Shown: positions 48,827-59,594, numbered from the stretch's first letter. The stretch: DNA of 64,000 nt from CANLBN01 sp050633825 (GCA_050633825.1 JBOEHG010000014.1:1-64000); one strand, 5' to 3'. The notes: generated by a model not told the origin, from the letters alone. Program-made: numbers and translations.

Positions 48827-50797
48827 ATGACCCTTAAGTTCAATGATGTCACTATTCCTATATGGATTTATGATATCGATAAACACCATATCTATTGGGC
48901 TAATCAGCCAGGACTAGAGCTCTGGGAGAGTGACTCTATAGAAGAGCTGTCGTCCAGAGATTTTCAAGCAAGTACAAGTGGTGCAGTTCAAGAAAGTCTT
49001 TTGGAATATCAAAAAGCTTTTTTGCAAGGCGAAACAATCTTTCATAATTGGCACTTCTCACCTAAAGGAATCGAAAAGCACGCGTTCTGTCAACTTTCTG
49101 GCTATCCGCTTGATGATGGTCGTATGGCGATGTTGGTTGAGGCCTTACCCGTTAGCAAACTTAATTATGATATGCAGATGGGCTTTACTGTCATGTTATC
49201 GAGCTACTTGGTTGATGGTCAGTTTTTAAGTGGAAACTCACCTTTTCTTCAGGCAATGGGCAGAAATATCACCCGTCTGGATGATATCGTTATTGACTCA
49301 TCCGCGCTTAAAACAATTTATCGAGGCCTTTCTCAATCTGGGCGTTTTGAGAATGATGTATTAATGCGCTCCCAAGCAGGGGAACGTTGGTATCATTTAA
49401 TCGCCGTTAATTCAAAAGCGCGTAAGGGTATTGAACGAGAGAAAATACTACTGCATCAGTATGATATTCACCAGCGTAAAACCAGTGAAATCGCTCTTGC
49501 CCAAGAAGTATTATCAGATGCATTAACAGGCCTTTTAAATCGCCGAGGTTTAGATAAGAAATTAAAAGAATTAGAGGAGATAGAGCAGCCATTTATGCTC
49601 TGTTATATCGACCTTGATGGTTTTAAATTAATTAATGATTCCTTTGGTCATGGGACGGGTGATCATGTATTGCAGTCAGTGGCGGAGCGTTTATTAACTT
49701 CACTTCCGGCAAATAGTTTTGCTTGCCGTTTTGGCGGTGATGAATTTGTGGTTGGGCTTGTGCTTGATCAACAAATGATTGATGAAGAATTATTTGCGGG
49801 TTCGTTAGTGAGCACTTTATCCGATATTTATTATGATGAGTTATCCCGTCCCATGGCATTGTCGGCTAGTATTGGTGTGATTCAATACCCTACAGATGTT
49901 GATAATATAATGGATGTTGTTCTGTGTGCAGATGCCGCCATGTACGAGGCAAAACAATCAGGTAAGCGCCGTTGGGTTAAGTATAAAACTGGCATGGAAC
50001 AAGCAATGCGCCGGCAAAGTATGATTGCTCAGTATCTTTATTATGCGCAAGAAAAAGCAGAATTAACCCTTTATTATCAACCTATTTGGGACTTTTCCAA
50101 TGATCCCAAGGGAAAAATTATTTCATTTGAAGCACTCTTGCGTTGGCACAATGAGGAGCTGGGTTGGGTGCCTGCAGAAGAGGTTGTGCAGGCAGCTGAA
50201 GAGATAGGGGTGATTGATAATATTGAGCGGTGGGTTATCTGTCAGGCATTGTCAGATTTGATTCTTCTGAGGAAGCTTGTATCTAATCGTGCCACTATGT
50301 CGATAAATATATCAGCAATTCATTTACGCGAACCTAAGTTACCTGAATTTTTACTTAGTATTATAGAAGAAAGCCAATTCTTACCCGAAGATCTCACGGT
50401 TGAATTAACCGAAAGTACTTTAATCGATGATCTAGACAGTAATGATAGTGCAGTACGTAAACTGGTGGATAATGGTATTAATATCAGTATTGATGACTTT
50501 GGTACTGGCTATTCTTCTTTAGCCTACTTACATCACATCCCTGCAACAACGGTGAAACTGGATAGAGCCTTTGTTGAACATATCGAGGATGGAAGTAAAA
50601 CCGTACAACATATTCATCGATTAATTAAAGCGCATGGGATGCGTACCTTAATTGAGGGTGTAGAAACCGGTAAGCAAAAACAAATTTTATTGTCTTCTGG
50701 TATTAATATTCATCAGGGGTATTTGCTTGGTGAGCCTCAACCATTATCATTTTATATTGAGAATAAAGATGACTTTGATCAATCTGATGATGATTAA
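48827..50797 (+). CDS. PAS-GGDEF-EAL c-di-GMP turnover protein
   Basis: The 656-residue soluble protein has a PAS-like N-terminus (~1-215), a GGDEF domain with intact RFGGDEF (~303-309) but no RxxD inhibitory site, and an EAL domain with FEALLRW (~425), NIS, ELTEST and DDFGTGYSSLAYL. Both active sites look intact, so net activity cannot be predicted. The N-terminal FDVTIPIWIYDIDKHHIYWAN resembles PAS sensors of similar proteins. It stands alone. Confidence 0.94.
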   Translation: MTLKFNDVTIPIWIYDIDKHHIYWANQPGLELWESDSIEELSSRDFQASTSGAVQESLLEYQKAFLQGETIFHNWHFSPKGIEKHAFCQLSGYPLDDGRMAMLVEALPVSKLNYDMQMGFTVMLSSYLVDGQFLSGNSPFLQAMGRNITRLDDIVIDSSALKTIYRGLSQSGRFENDVLMRSQAGERWYHLIAVNSKARKGIEREKILLHQYDIHQRKTSEIALAQEVLSDALTGLLNRRGLDKKLKELEEIEQPFMLCYIDLDGFKLINDSFGHGTGDHVLQSVAERLLTSLPANSFACRFGGDEFVVGLVLDQQMIDEELFAGSLVSTLSDIYYDELSRPMALSASIGVIQYPTDVDNIMDVVLCADAAMYEAKQSGKRRWVKYKTGMEQAMRRQSMIAQYLYYAQEKAELTLYYQPIWDFSNDPKGKIISFEALLRWHNEELGWVPAEEVVQAAEEIGVIDNIERWVICQALSDLILLRKLVSNRATMSINISAIHLREPKLPEFLLSIIEESQFLPEDLTVELTESTLIDDLDSNDSAVRKLVDNGINISIDDFGTGYSSLAYLHHIPATTVKLDRAFVEHIEDGSKTVQHIHRLIKAHGMRTLIEGVETGKQKQILLSSGINIHQGYLLGEPQPLSFYIENKDDFDQSDDD

Positions 50798-50842
50798 GTC
50801 ATCTTGGTTAAGGCATTACATTAGAAGGGCGTAAATAATAAA

Positions 50843-51769
50843 CTACAACGCTTTTTCAAGTTCAGGTAGTACATCAAATAAATCAGCTACAAGGCCATAA
50901 TCAGCTACTTGAAAAATGGGCGCGTCTTCGTCTTTATTGATTGCAACAATAATTTTACTGTCTTTCATGCCGGCTAAATGCTGAATAGCACCCGAAATTC
51001 CCACCGCAATATACAGTTCAGGGGCAACTATTTTCCCTGTTTGGCCTACCTGCATATCATTGGGCACAAATCCAGCATCAACCGCAGCGCGAGACGCACC
51101 AATGGCTGCATCGAGTTTATCGGCAACAGCGTCCAATAGTTTGAAGTTTTCAGCATTTTGCAGGCCTCGCCCGCCAGAAATAACAACGCGAGCTGAGGTG
51201 AGTTCAGGGCGATCTGCTTGCGCTAGTTCTTCACTGACGAAAGAAGCAAGGCCTAAATCATGTACGGCGGAAACCGCTTCAATTTCAGCATTGCCATTGG
51301 CCTCTGCTGTATCAAATGCAGTGCTGCGAATGGTCAGCACTTTTTTCTCAGCTGTTGTGGTCACCGTTGCAATGGCGTTGCCTGCGTAAAAAGGGCGTTT
51401 AAAAGTATTGGCTGACTCGATTGTTATCACATCTGATATTTGTTCGACATTCAATAGGGCTGCGACTCTGGGAAGAATATTTTTCCCTGTTGTTGTGGCG
51501 GGTGCGATGATGGTGTCGTAATCACTTGCAAACTCATGAATTAATGCACTGGTATTTTCTGCCAGTAAATAATCGTACGCTGCATTATCAGCATGTAATA
51601 CTTTATCAATGCCTGATATTTTAGCGGCTTCTTCAGCTGCACTTTGGCAATTTAAACCGGCGACTAATATATGAATGGTATTGCCCAATTGTGTCGCTGC
51701 CGTTACGGTATTATAGGTCGCTGTAACAAGGGCAGAATTGGTGTGGTCAGCAATAATAAGAATACTCAT
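50843..51769 (-). CDS. etfA: Electron transfer flavoprotein, alpha subunit
   Basis: EtfA with EtfB passes electrons from acyl-CoA dehydrogenases to ETF:ubiquinone oxidoreductase. The 308-residue protein has the C-terminal FAD domain signature SARVVISGGRGLQNAENFKLL (~192-212), then GQTGKIVAPELYIAVGISGAIQHLAGM and AINKDEDAPIFQVADYGLVADL. AGAGGA lies 8 nt before the start. The etfB-etfA pair is on the minus strand with an 89-nt gap, wider than usual. Confidence 0.97.
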   Translation of the reverse strand: MSILIIADHTNSALVTATYNTVTAATQLGNTIHILVAGLNCQSAAEEAAKISGIDKVLHADNAAYDYLLAENTSALIHEFASDYDTIIAPATTTGKNILPRVAALLNVEQISDVITIESANTFKRPFYAGNAIATVTTTAEKKVLTIRSTAFDTAEANGNAEIEAVSAVHDLGLASFVSEELAQADRPELTSARVVISGGRGLQNAENFKLLDAVADKLDAAIGASRAAVDAGFVPNDMQVGQTGKIVAPELYIAVGISGAIQHLAGMKDSKIIVAINKDEDAPIFQVADYGLVADLFDVLPELEKAL

Positions 51770-51858
51770 TTATGTTTCCTCTGATTTGCTTGGGGCTATT
51801 GTTATGGCCATATTCTTTTACGATAGTTCTTTTCTATGTTTTCTATGACAGCATTTTT

Positions 51859-52617
51859 TTACGATAGCACTTTGGCTTCATTTTTTAATTTATCAATCAG
51901 TTCGTCAACGCTGGATACTTTGATTCCCGCACTACGTGAAGGGGGTGGTTCTACTTTTTGTAAACTGACTTGCTGAGTCACTTCTGAGACTAAATCTATT
52001 GCGGGTATTTTTTCTAGAGGCTTCTTTTTTGCCTTCATAATATCAGGCAACTTGGCATAGCGAGGCTCATTAAGTCGAAGGTCTGTGGTAATAACTGCTG
52101 GGAGTGATAGCGCCAGAGTTTGTAGGCCGCCATCTATTTCACGGGTGACATTCACTTTGTCATCAGCCAGTTCCACCTGAGAAGCAAAGGTCCCTTGAGA
52201 TAAGCCGGCAAGCGCCGCTAGCATTTGACCGGTTTGATTGTTGTCACTATCTATTGATTGTTTACCTAAAATAATCAATCCAGGTTGCTCTTTTTCTACT
52301 ATAGTATTGAGAAGCTTTGCAGCTTGTAGAGAGGATATTACTTCGTCAGATTCGAGTAATATCCCTCTGTCAGCACCGAGTGCCATTGCATAACGCAATT
52401 GTTCTTCAGATTTGGCGCTTCCCATTGATACAACAATGACCTCTTCTGCCAGCCCTTTTTCTTTCAGGCGAATCGCTTCTTCAACGGCAATTTCACAGAA
52501 AGGGTTAATCGACATTTTTGTATTGGCTAGATCTACGTCTGAATTATCGGCTTTGATGCGAACCTTGACGTTGTAATCTACGACCCGTTTGACCGCTACC
52601 AGAATCTTCATTGTCAT
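51859..52617 (-). CDS. etfB: Electron transfer flavoprotein, beta subunit
   Basis: The 252-residue protein begins MKILVAVKRVVDYNVKVR and contains NPFCEIAVEEAIRLKEKG and the signature DLRLNEPRYAKLPDIMKAKKKP (~193-214). EtfB binds AMP and forms the dimer with EtfA. GAGGA precedes the first Met. It is the upstream gene of the pair. No acyl-CoA dehydrogenase or ETF-QO gene is adjacent. Confidence 0.97.
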   Translation of the reverse strand: MTMKILVAVKRVVDYNVKVRIKADNSDVDLANTKMSINPFCEIAVEEAIRLKEKGLAEEVIVVSMGSAKSEEQLRYAMALGADRGILLESDEVISSLQAAKLLNTIVEKEQPGLIILGKQSIDSDNNQTGQMLAALAGLSQGTFASQVELADDKVNVTREIDGGLQTLALSLPAVITTDLRLNEPRYAKLPDIMKAKKKPLEKIPAIDLVSEVTQQVSLQKVEPPPSRSAGIKVSSVDELIDKLKNEAKVLS

Positions 52618-52840
52618 TATTTCCTCGTGCTTATCGATAGGTTGTTGATCATTATAGGAAATTTTTTAAGTGTGCGCTTACTTGTTTTATCGTAGAGCGA
52701 TATAGGGACGTTCTGAATAAGCCCTTCTAGCTTACATTAGCTATTACTAGTGAGTTTATTCTTATCGTAAATCTGAAACAATACTTTGCTAGCGTGATCC
52801 ACCCTTTTGAATATTTATGCTTCGAGCAATGGAGGCCTCC

Positions 52841-53803
52841 ATGTCTGGGACATCGTTAACTGTTAAAGTCGATAGAGTAGTAGATGGTGATACTGTTCGT
52901 GTATTTCTTGACCCAAATGATGAAAAAAGTCAAAGCCTAAGAGTCTTGGCGCTTGATACAGAAGAAGTCTTTGCTGGCTCAAAGCCGGTGACGCCATTGG
53001 GTAAAAAAGCATCTGAACGCGCCAAAGCGCTAATTAAGACCGGCGATACGATTAAATTGATTCTACCGGGTAATGAGGCATTAGATGAAGCCCTTGTAAA
53101 ATATCGCGGTAACTTTGGTCGTCTACTGGTGTATATAGAACTTGAAGACGGTACTGATTTTCAAGAGATCATGATTGAGGAAGGTTTAAGTCCTTATTTT
53201 ATGAAATATGGCTTCGCTCACTTTGCTGCTCGCCACCAACGTTATATTGCTGCAGAACGTAGAGCGCAAAGTATGCAAGCGGGCATATGGGACCAGTTAG
53301 TCAATAACGGGTCTGAAATAAGAAATTATGCTGCGCTGGCGACATGGTGGGACTTGCGCGCACGCATTATTGAAGGCTACCGTGAAATTAAGCGGAGAGC
53401 ACCCGAAGCTAATTTGTTTAATACTCGCTTGGATTATGAGCGCTTGGTTGAAATTGCTAAAGCAGGTCAAGAAACCACTGTTTTTATGGAGCTGCGTAAT
53501 TTTAGACCGACCTCTGGGGACCATATTTTGTTTCAAACGGGTTCATTGAGTCAGCCTTATCAATTGTTTATTCCCAACGGCAATAGCGGTGGGGGTGATG
53601 ATGTAATGAAGTTGTTACTGAATCGCTATGTGGCCGAAGGGGAAAGTAAACCTAGGCGTTCCTATGCGTATGTGACAGGACCAACGAAAATGTTTCCCGA
53701 TAGTGAAAATGGTCGCCCACAGATTATTGTTACGGACCCTGCTCAAATTACAGATTGGCCTGGTAGCGCTTTGGAGAGAGCAATATCGGTGGTAACGCCA
53801 TAA
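52841..53803 (+). CDS. Staphylococcal-nuclease-fold protein with C-terminal extension
   Basis: I start it at ATG 52841 because GGAGG lies 5 nt upstream (320 residues). Residues ~5-150 show the thermonuclease pattern: VDGDTVRVFL, LRVLALDTEEV, a Lys/Arg-rich helix, GRLLVYIELEDG and MIEEGLSPYF. The C-terminal half ends with GRPQIIVTDPAQI, which looks like an OB-fold nucleic-acid-binding element. There is no signal peptide, so it would act in the cytoplasm, unlike secreted nucleases. The substrate is unknown. It converges on tamB with a 11-nt gap. Confidence 0.82.
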   Translation: MSGTSLTVKVDRVVDGDTVRVFLDPNDEKSQSLRVLALDTEEVFAGSKPVTPLGKKASERAKALIKTGDTIKLILPGNEALDEALVKYRGNFGRLLVYIELEDGTDFQEIMIEEGLSPYFMKYGFAHFAARHQRYIAAERRAQSMQAGIWDQLVNNGSEIRNYAALATWWDLRARIIEGYREIKRRAPEANLFNTRLDYERLVEIAKAGQETTVFMELRNFRPTSGDHILFQTGSLSQPYQLFIPNGNSGGGDDVMKLLLNRYVAEGESKPRRSYAYVTGPTKMFPDSENGRPQIIVTDPAQITDWPGSALERAISVVTP

Positions 53804-53814
53804 TTATTAATACG

Positions 53815-56800
53815 TTATTTTTCGATAGTGTAGATAAGGTCACCGCCGCTGGATTCAGCGGAGGTTTCTGAAATCAATTTCCAGTTACGACCAAGCGAAT
53901 ATTCCAGTGAGAGTACGTTCACCGGTTTAAACAATCCAATGCCGTAACTCACATAGAGGTCTGGAGAGAGGTATTTCCCAAGAACGAGTTCGGCTAAGTC
54001 ATTATCACTGGCTGCACCAGCTTCATCTGAACCACTTTTTATTCTGACAGTATCTAAATTAAGCGAGTCGCCAAAGCGGTTCAGTAAAGAATCTCCTTTG
54101 TTTAAACTCATTGAAAGCAACAGTTGATTGATCGCGTTACCTTCACCTTCTGAAGATTGTTCCAAAGGGCGGCCCAGCATCAGCCACGATAGTTGTTCTG
54201 ACTGAGTCATGGAAGGTTCAGAAAATACCGTTAATTCGGGTTGGGCAATATTGCCCCTCGCGTATACGCCTACAGTAATACCTTCAGCGGGGCGACGTAC
54301 CGCTTTAACATCGACGCCCGGTTTGCTTATTGGCCCACCGGCAAAGAGAATGGCCCCTTTTTCTATGACAAGCCCTTGTCCGAAGGCTCGGTATTCTCCA
54401 TTAATGATATTGATTTCACCGTTACCTAATGAGGCTCCTTCTGCTTCTTTTATCACCTGTAGATTGCCAGTGGCTCTACCTTTAAAGCCAAAGCCATCGA
54501 TATTCACGTTGTCACCTAAGGCTAAGGTAATATCGCTAATCACTTTTTGCTTTAGTGTGTTTGTCTTTTGCGGTGCCTCGTCATCAACGATGATTTGATC
54601 ATCAGAAGTGGTGACAACGGATGCGGGCACTTTTTTGGGGGTAATGCTCGCTTTAGGGATTGTTAATTTACCTTTAATATCGATTATTTCATCATTGGTA
54701 TTAATCGTTATATCGGGAGAGATAAATAAGCTTGCTTCCTCTGTTGCAAATAACTGCGCATCTTTACCTTTTATCACTAAATTAATATGAGGTGTTTTTG
54801 GTTTTAAATCTGCGGAGCCTTTAATGTTTAAAGAACCCCCGCCTGACATAAGGGAAAGTTGATAGAGAATGCCTTGTTGTTGATTGCCGGATAACTCTAA
54901 GGCGATATTTTCTAAAAAAATGCCTGGGCTACTTAAGCGTACTTGCCCTTCGTTCATTAATAAGCTTCCATCTATAAGCGGCTTATCAATGGAGCCATTA
55001 AATTGCCATTCACCAGACAATTGACCTTTAAGGTCGCTTGCATCAGGAATAAACGGTGTGAAAGGCCTTAGGTTATTTAATGCTAAACCAATTTCTCCTA
55101 CGAGAGGCCGTTGCTTGAAAGACTTATTATTATCTTTTATAGCGATAGATCCATAAATACCCCGTTGCTTTTCCAGTGGAAATGAGACTGAAGCGTTTAA
55201 ACCATTTTTATCATTATTGATAACGACTTTGCCGGGCTCGACGCTGATAGATTGACTCAGTGGTTTATTTTTTGTTGGTGGCTGCCAGTTAAATTGGCCC
55301 GCAGTAGTATCGATAACGATATTTGCTTTTAATTGTTGTGTTGATGAAATCAGTGAACCTTCACCATTAATGACACTCGTTTGCCATTCAAGGTCTTCAG
55401 GCAGTAACGGAGAAAAATACTCTGTGGGCAAGTTATTAATGGTAAAGTCTGATTGAATAGTGTTATTTTGCTTGGCACCACTTAAGCAGATGATGCCTTC
55501 CTTCTTGGAATTTCCATTATTGATCTTTTCAGTAATTTCAGTGTCCCAGCAATTTTTTTCAATATATTGCTTGTTGATGGTAATGCCGCCAGAAGCTGTT
55601 TTCTGTAGCTTCCATGGCGCTAAATCAGTAAGGGCTATTGTGGCATCGGATAAAGAAAATAACCATTCAGGCTCTTGCTTGTTAAGTATAAAGCGCCCCG
55701 ATGTTTTGGTGTTGATCTTAAGGTCATTACTTTGGGCGCTAATATTTAACTGATGGTCTTGACGGAATCCGCTTCCGCTAATATCAACAGATTGTACCTG
55801 AGTGTTTTCGAGCGTCATATTGCTCAGATTAATGCTTAATGTAGATGGTGTTGTTTTAGCTGAGACTTTTTTTGATGACTCTTTTGATATTTTTTGTGAG
55901 AGTAATCTAGGCGTTTCTGTCCAATCAATATTAGTTTCAACAGTTACTTGTTCTATTTTGATTTTATCGAATTGAATAGATGAACCTTTTAAATTCATAT
56001 CAAGCGAAGTGTCAAGTAGAGCAGGGCTGGTTATATCACTATTAATAGTTCCTTGGGTATATAGGCTACCGCTTAATTTAGGCAAAAATTCTGTAAGATT
56101 TTTGCTGGTAACTGACCATTGTGCGGAGACATCTTGATTATTGTTGAATTTTCCTTGAACAGATAGTTTACTTTTTCCTGATGTCAATTCTAAGGATTTA
56201 ATGTTAATAATGTCTTCACCATAAAACGCCTCTGTTTCTAGTGATAGAGGGTAATCGCGTAAAGTGCCGGACGCATTGATTAGGCTGGTGATAATTGGTT
56301 TGTTTTGTTTGCCTGTTTTTATAATGGTGTTAAAGTCAATTTCCCCGGGCCAGTCGGGTAAAATAAAACCCGGGTTAATGTCTTCCCCTAATAAGTTAAG
56401 GTTCACGGAGACTGTAGGTTGATATATAAACTCGCCTTTACCTTTTATCAACCCAAGAGGACTATTTAACGATAGGGTATTAATGTTGACTCCATTTAAA
56501 TTGCCATTACCGATAATATTCAATTTTCCTTTTATGCTTTTTCCAATATCTTTTTTATTGTCGGCTATGAGGGGTGGCGTATCTATACGGGAATTTATTT
56601 CGAAGTTATAACTGTTAGCACTGCCTTTAATGGAGACTGTTCCTTCGGGTATATCTATCGATGCGGCTGTAGCGGGTAAAGTGCGTAATAGCGGCCAAGA
56701 TAAATTTTGCCAATTAGCATTTATAGTAATTGCTGGTGCGCTTTCATTTGTTTTTATATTGCCTTTAAAGTCAATGGTTTTATTTTTTAATGTATTTATT

Positions 56801-57837
56801 GACTCGTTGACGGTTACGGAGCCGCTGAGATCTAGTTGTTTATCTGCCCATTGGGCATCATTCTTAATGGTGAGCTTATTTAAAGGATCAATATCGATAT
56901 CAAACGAAGTTACAGCGTTAAGATTGTCTAAGTTTACATTTATGTCACTCTTGCCACTAATAGTGTAGCTTGGCCACTCACTATTGATTTTATTGAGAGT
57001 GATATTGTTGATGAAAATAGTGCCGGTGGCGTCTATTTTTTTGAGAATGTTTTGTAATGATAATTTAATAGAAGATTGATAGGGTGTTTCTAAATTAGAA
57101 TTGATCTGTAAGTTTTCAAGTTGTCCTGTGAGCGTTGTTTCTCCCATAAGTGGAGCAAGGTTGTTATTGAGTAAAGACCACTTAAGTTTGCTGTCAAACA
57201 TTTTGCTGTTGACGGTATATAGTTGAAAATAGCCATTCAGATTGCCTTTATCGCTGTCAATAGCAATGGATTGGATATTGAGCCCGCTACGATCAAAGAT
57301 CCCCTGAGTAGAAAAATGATTTAATTGTAGTGTGGATGGAGGTGATTCCGTTTTGTAACCTTGATAATAATGTGCCTTGTTTATATTGATATTGTTAAAT
57401 ACTATTGCGATGGGTAATTTAAGTTGATCAATAAGGTCATTCGGCAATAACTTCTTTTCTTTTTCATTAATCGCTTCTTGATTAGATGGCTTAGGTGTAG
57501 GGACTTGATAAATATTAATATTGGATATGTTGAGTAAATCAATATTTAATGTTGCTTTAAAGAGAGATGACAGCGTCCAGTCCATAGTTAGCTGCTCAAT
57601 GGAAATGTCAATTGCATCATCATCATTATAGGTAATGTTTTTTATACTTATTGGTCCAATAAGCTTTCCATCAAGATCGCCAATGGAAAGGGCCGGTAGA
57701 GCGTTTTGTAGTTGCCTGTTTAGCCACTGTAGACCAGAATGACTTGATGTTAGCCATGTGAAGCCAAGTAAACTTATTAAAAGAATAATGAGTAGCGTTA
57801 CGAGTAAATATTTTAAGTACCGTGATAAAAGAATCAT
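53815..57837 (-). CDS. tamB: Translocation and assembly module subunit TamB
   Basis: TamB is anchored in the inner membrane by one N-terminal segment (~10-30) and spans the periplasm as a beta-rich groove. It works with TamA in outer-membrane protein assembly and in phospholipid transport. The 1340-residue protein ends in the TamB/DUF490 domain (GLVIEKGAILFAGG, LSWLMLGRPLEQ, YLSPDLYVSYGIGLF). Its start overlaps the tamA stop by 4 nt, so translation is coupled. Confidence 0.96.
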   Translation of the reverse strand: MILLSRYLKYLLVTLLIILLISLLGFTWLTSSHSGLQWLNRQLQNALPALSIGDLDGKLIGPISIKNITYNDDDAIDISIEQLTMDWTLSSLFKATLNIDLLNISNINIYQVPTPKPSNQEAINEKEKKLLPNDLIDQLKLPIAIVFNNININKAHYYQGYKTESPPSTLQLNHFSTQGIFDRSGLNIQSIAIDSDKGNLNGYFQLYTVNSKMFDSKLKWSLLNNNLAPLMGETTLTGQLENLQINSNLETPYQSSIKLSLQNILKKIDATGTIFINNITLNKINSEWPSYTISGKSDINVNLDNLNAVTSFDIDIDPLNKLTIKNDAQWADKQLDLSGSVTVNESINTLKNKTIDFKGNIKTNESAPAITINANWQNLSWPLLRTLPATAASIDIPEGTVSIKGSANSYNFEINSRIDTPPLIADNKKDIGKSIKGKLNIIGNGNLNGVNINTLSLNSPLGLIKGKGEFIYQPTVSVNLNLLGEDINPGFILPDWPGEIDFNTIIKTGKQNKPIITSLINASGTLRDYPLSLETEAFYGEDIINIKSLELTSGKSKLSVQGKFNNNQDVSAQWSVTSKNLTEFLPKLSGSLYTQGTINSDITSPALLDTSLDMNLKGSSIQFDKIKIEQVTVETNIDWTETPRLLSQKISKESSKKVSAKTTPSTLSINLSNMTLENTQVQSVDISGSGFRQDHQLNISAQSNDLKINTKTSGRFILNKQEPEWLFSLSDATIALTDLAPWKLQKTASGGITINKQYIEKNCWDTEITEKINNGNSKKEGIICLSGAKQNNTIQSDFTINNLPTEYFSPLLPEDLEWQTSVINGEGSLISSTQQLKANIVIDTTAGQFNWQPPTKNKPLSQSISVEPGKVVINNDKNGLNASVSFPLEKQRGIYGSIAIKDNNKSFKQRPLVGEIGLALNNLRPFTPFIPDASDLKGQLSGEWQFNGSIDKPLIDGSLLMNEGQVRLSSPGIFLENIALELSGNQQQGILYQLSLMSGGGSLNIKGSADLKPKTPHINLVIKGKDAQLFATEEASLFISPDITINTNDEIIDIKGKLTIPKASITPKKVPASVVTTSDDQIIVDDEAPQKTNTLKQKVISDITLALGDNVNIDGFGFKGRATGNLQVIKEAEGASLGNGEINIINGEYRAFGQGLVIEKGAILFAGGPISKPGVDVKAVRRPAEGITVGVYARGNIAQPELTVFSEPSMTQSEQLSWLMLGRPLEQSSEGEGNAINQLLLSMSLNKGDSLLNRFGDSLNLDTVRIKSGSDEAGAASDNDLAELVLGKYLSPDLYVSYGIGLFKPVNVLSLEYSLGRNWKLISETSAESSGGDLIYTIEK

Positions 57838-59594
57838 AGGTCTGGGCCTATGCTGATATGCAAGCGAACATTCTCATCAGGGTCGTCAAATGGGTGCGCA
57901 AGATCTACTCTAATCATACCAATGGGTGATTTATAGCGAAACCCAAGACCTGCTGCTGTTTTTAACGAGAAGTCGCGACTATTGGCTGCATCACCGATAT
58001 CATAAAACAGAGCAGCACCATAATTTCCGTAAAAAAGATAGTCTATTTCGATACTGCTGGTGAAGAGGTATTGACCACCAATGTTATTGCCTTGGCTATT
58101 TTCTTCGCCGATATCTTTATAACCATAGCCGCGTACAGACTGAGAGCCCCCTGTAAAAAAACGTTGCGAAGGTGGCAGCTCATCAAAATCGTCAGTGCTT
58201 ATATTGCCGAATTCGATACGACTTAAAAAACGGCCGCTATCACCAAGAGGAATAATTGATTTGGCGCTTAGATAAAGGTATAAAAAAGTCTCCTCTGATA
58301 ATAAATCATCGGAGCTACCATGAAGATCAGCTGAAAAGCTATAACCTCTTCGTGAGAACAGTGTGTTATCGGCTTTTTTACGGCTGTACTTTATTCCAGG
58401 TATTAATAATACCGATGTTTGATCGGCTTCGTCATCAAATGAAAAATCCTCTTGGATAAGGTCGAGTGATATTTGCCTGCGTCCACCCCAGCGATTTTGA
58501 TTTAAACTAGTGCCAATTTTATATTGTATAGATTCCGTATCGTTAATTGCTTGTTGATCGCCAGTAGCAGAGAAATCTAATGACTCTGTATAAATATCAC
58601 CAATGGGAATAATATATTTTGCGCTTAAATTATTTTCTACTGGCGATACTCGCAAGCTATATTGTAAGTTATGCCCTCGTCGGTTGACTCGTCGATTTAA
58701 TACGCTAATACCTGCACGAGGCCCGGTATCGGTTCCATAGCCAATACTAGTTGAGTACTTTAATTTTTTTGATGGTTTTGCTGTAATAACAACAGGGATG
58801 CGTTGATTAACGGTTTTTTCCCTTTGAACATCAATATCAATATGGCTGAAGTAACCACTATCAGTTAACCTAAGCTGTAAATTTAATAATCGATTGGTAT
58901 TAAACGGTGTGTTTGTGTCTATCGTGATAAACTTTTCGATAAGCTTATCATTGATGTTGTTTTGTTTTATGTCTATCTCGCCGAAAAAATATTTTTCTCC
59001 AGTGTTTAGCTCTAATAGGATATCGGCTTGATGTTGTTTGATATCAACACGAAGTTCACTTTTTTGATAGCTTACGTCCAGATAACCGACTTCGTATAAG
59101 GCATCAAATAATTGTTGTTTATATTGAGAGTATTGTGTGTGATTCAATGTGTCGCCGATAGCCATTGGCCGTGATGAAAGCAGACTTTCTACGTTTTTTT
59201 CATTTTTACCCGGTCCATTAACTCTTGTTGCAATATTATTGATGCGTGTGACGGGGCCGGCCTGAATATTATAGCGAGCTGTCCATTGATCATTGTTATT
59301 GGTTAATGTCGCTTCTATTGTTGGTTCGTAGAAACCAAAGGGCCGAAGTGCTTGCGCGATTTGCTTTTCTGCTTTTTTATGAAGAGTCAGAATGGTGCGA
59401 TTGGGCATGGCCGTATTGCTTAATTCTTTACTTTTTTGAATAATGGAGAGTGACTGACGGACATTGTTCAGTTCAGGTGCAGTAATCCCCTCAAGGTTGA
59501 TTTTTAGGTTTGTGGCGCTGTAAGTTGGGCTGGCATAGCCGATGATGAGGGCAAATAGCAAATACAAGCTTGAATGATGATAAACAAATTTCAT
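57834..59594 (-). CDS. tamA: Translocation and assembly module subunit TamA
   Basis: TamA is an Omp85-family outer-membrane barrel. The 586-residue protein has a signal peptide (~1-27), three POTRA domains (~28-270) and a C-terminal barrel, with FFTGGSQSVRGYGYKDIGEEN as the conserved loop and a last strand ending in LHISIGPDL. It overlaps tamB by 4 nt and leads the pair. Confidence 0.95.
   Translation of the reverse strand: MKFVYHHSSLYLLFALIIGYASPTYSATNLKINLEGITAPELNNVRQSLSIIQKSKELSNTAMPNRTILTLHKKAEKQIAQALRPFGFYEPTIEATLTNNNDQWTARYNIQAGPVTRINNIATRVNGPGKNEKNVESLLSSRPMAIGDTLNHTQYSQYKQQLFDALYEVGYLDVSYQKSELRVDIKQHQADILLELNTGEKYFFGEIDIKQNNINDKLIEKFITIDTNTPFNTNRLLNLQLRLTDSGYFSHIDIDVQREKTVNQRIPVVITAKPSKKLKYSTSIGYGTDTGPRAGISVLNRRVNRRGHNLQYSLRVSPVENNLSAKYIIPIGDIYTESLDFSATGDQQAINDTESIQYKIGTSLNQNRWGGRRQISLDLIQEDFSFDDEADQTSVLLIPGIKYSRKKADNTLFSRRGYSFSADLHGSSDDLLSEETFLYLYLSAKSIIPLGDSGRFLSRIEFGNISTDDFDELPPSQRFFTGGSQSVRGYGYKDIGEENSQGNNIGGQYLFTSSIEIDYLFYGNYGAALFYDIGDAANSRDFSLKTAAGLGFRYKSPIGMIRVDLAHPFDDPDENVRLHISIGPDL

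Noticed and set aside
51810..51867. Repeated TTTTACGATAG in and after the end of etfB
   Set aside because: It is short, AT-rich and probably chance or minor slippage; no functional reading is supported.
54209..54598. Plus-strand frames inside tamB and similar long frames opposite ychF, nasA and nrtB
   Set aside because: They are antisense shadows of well-supported genes, with no family resemblance or start signals.
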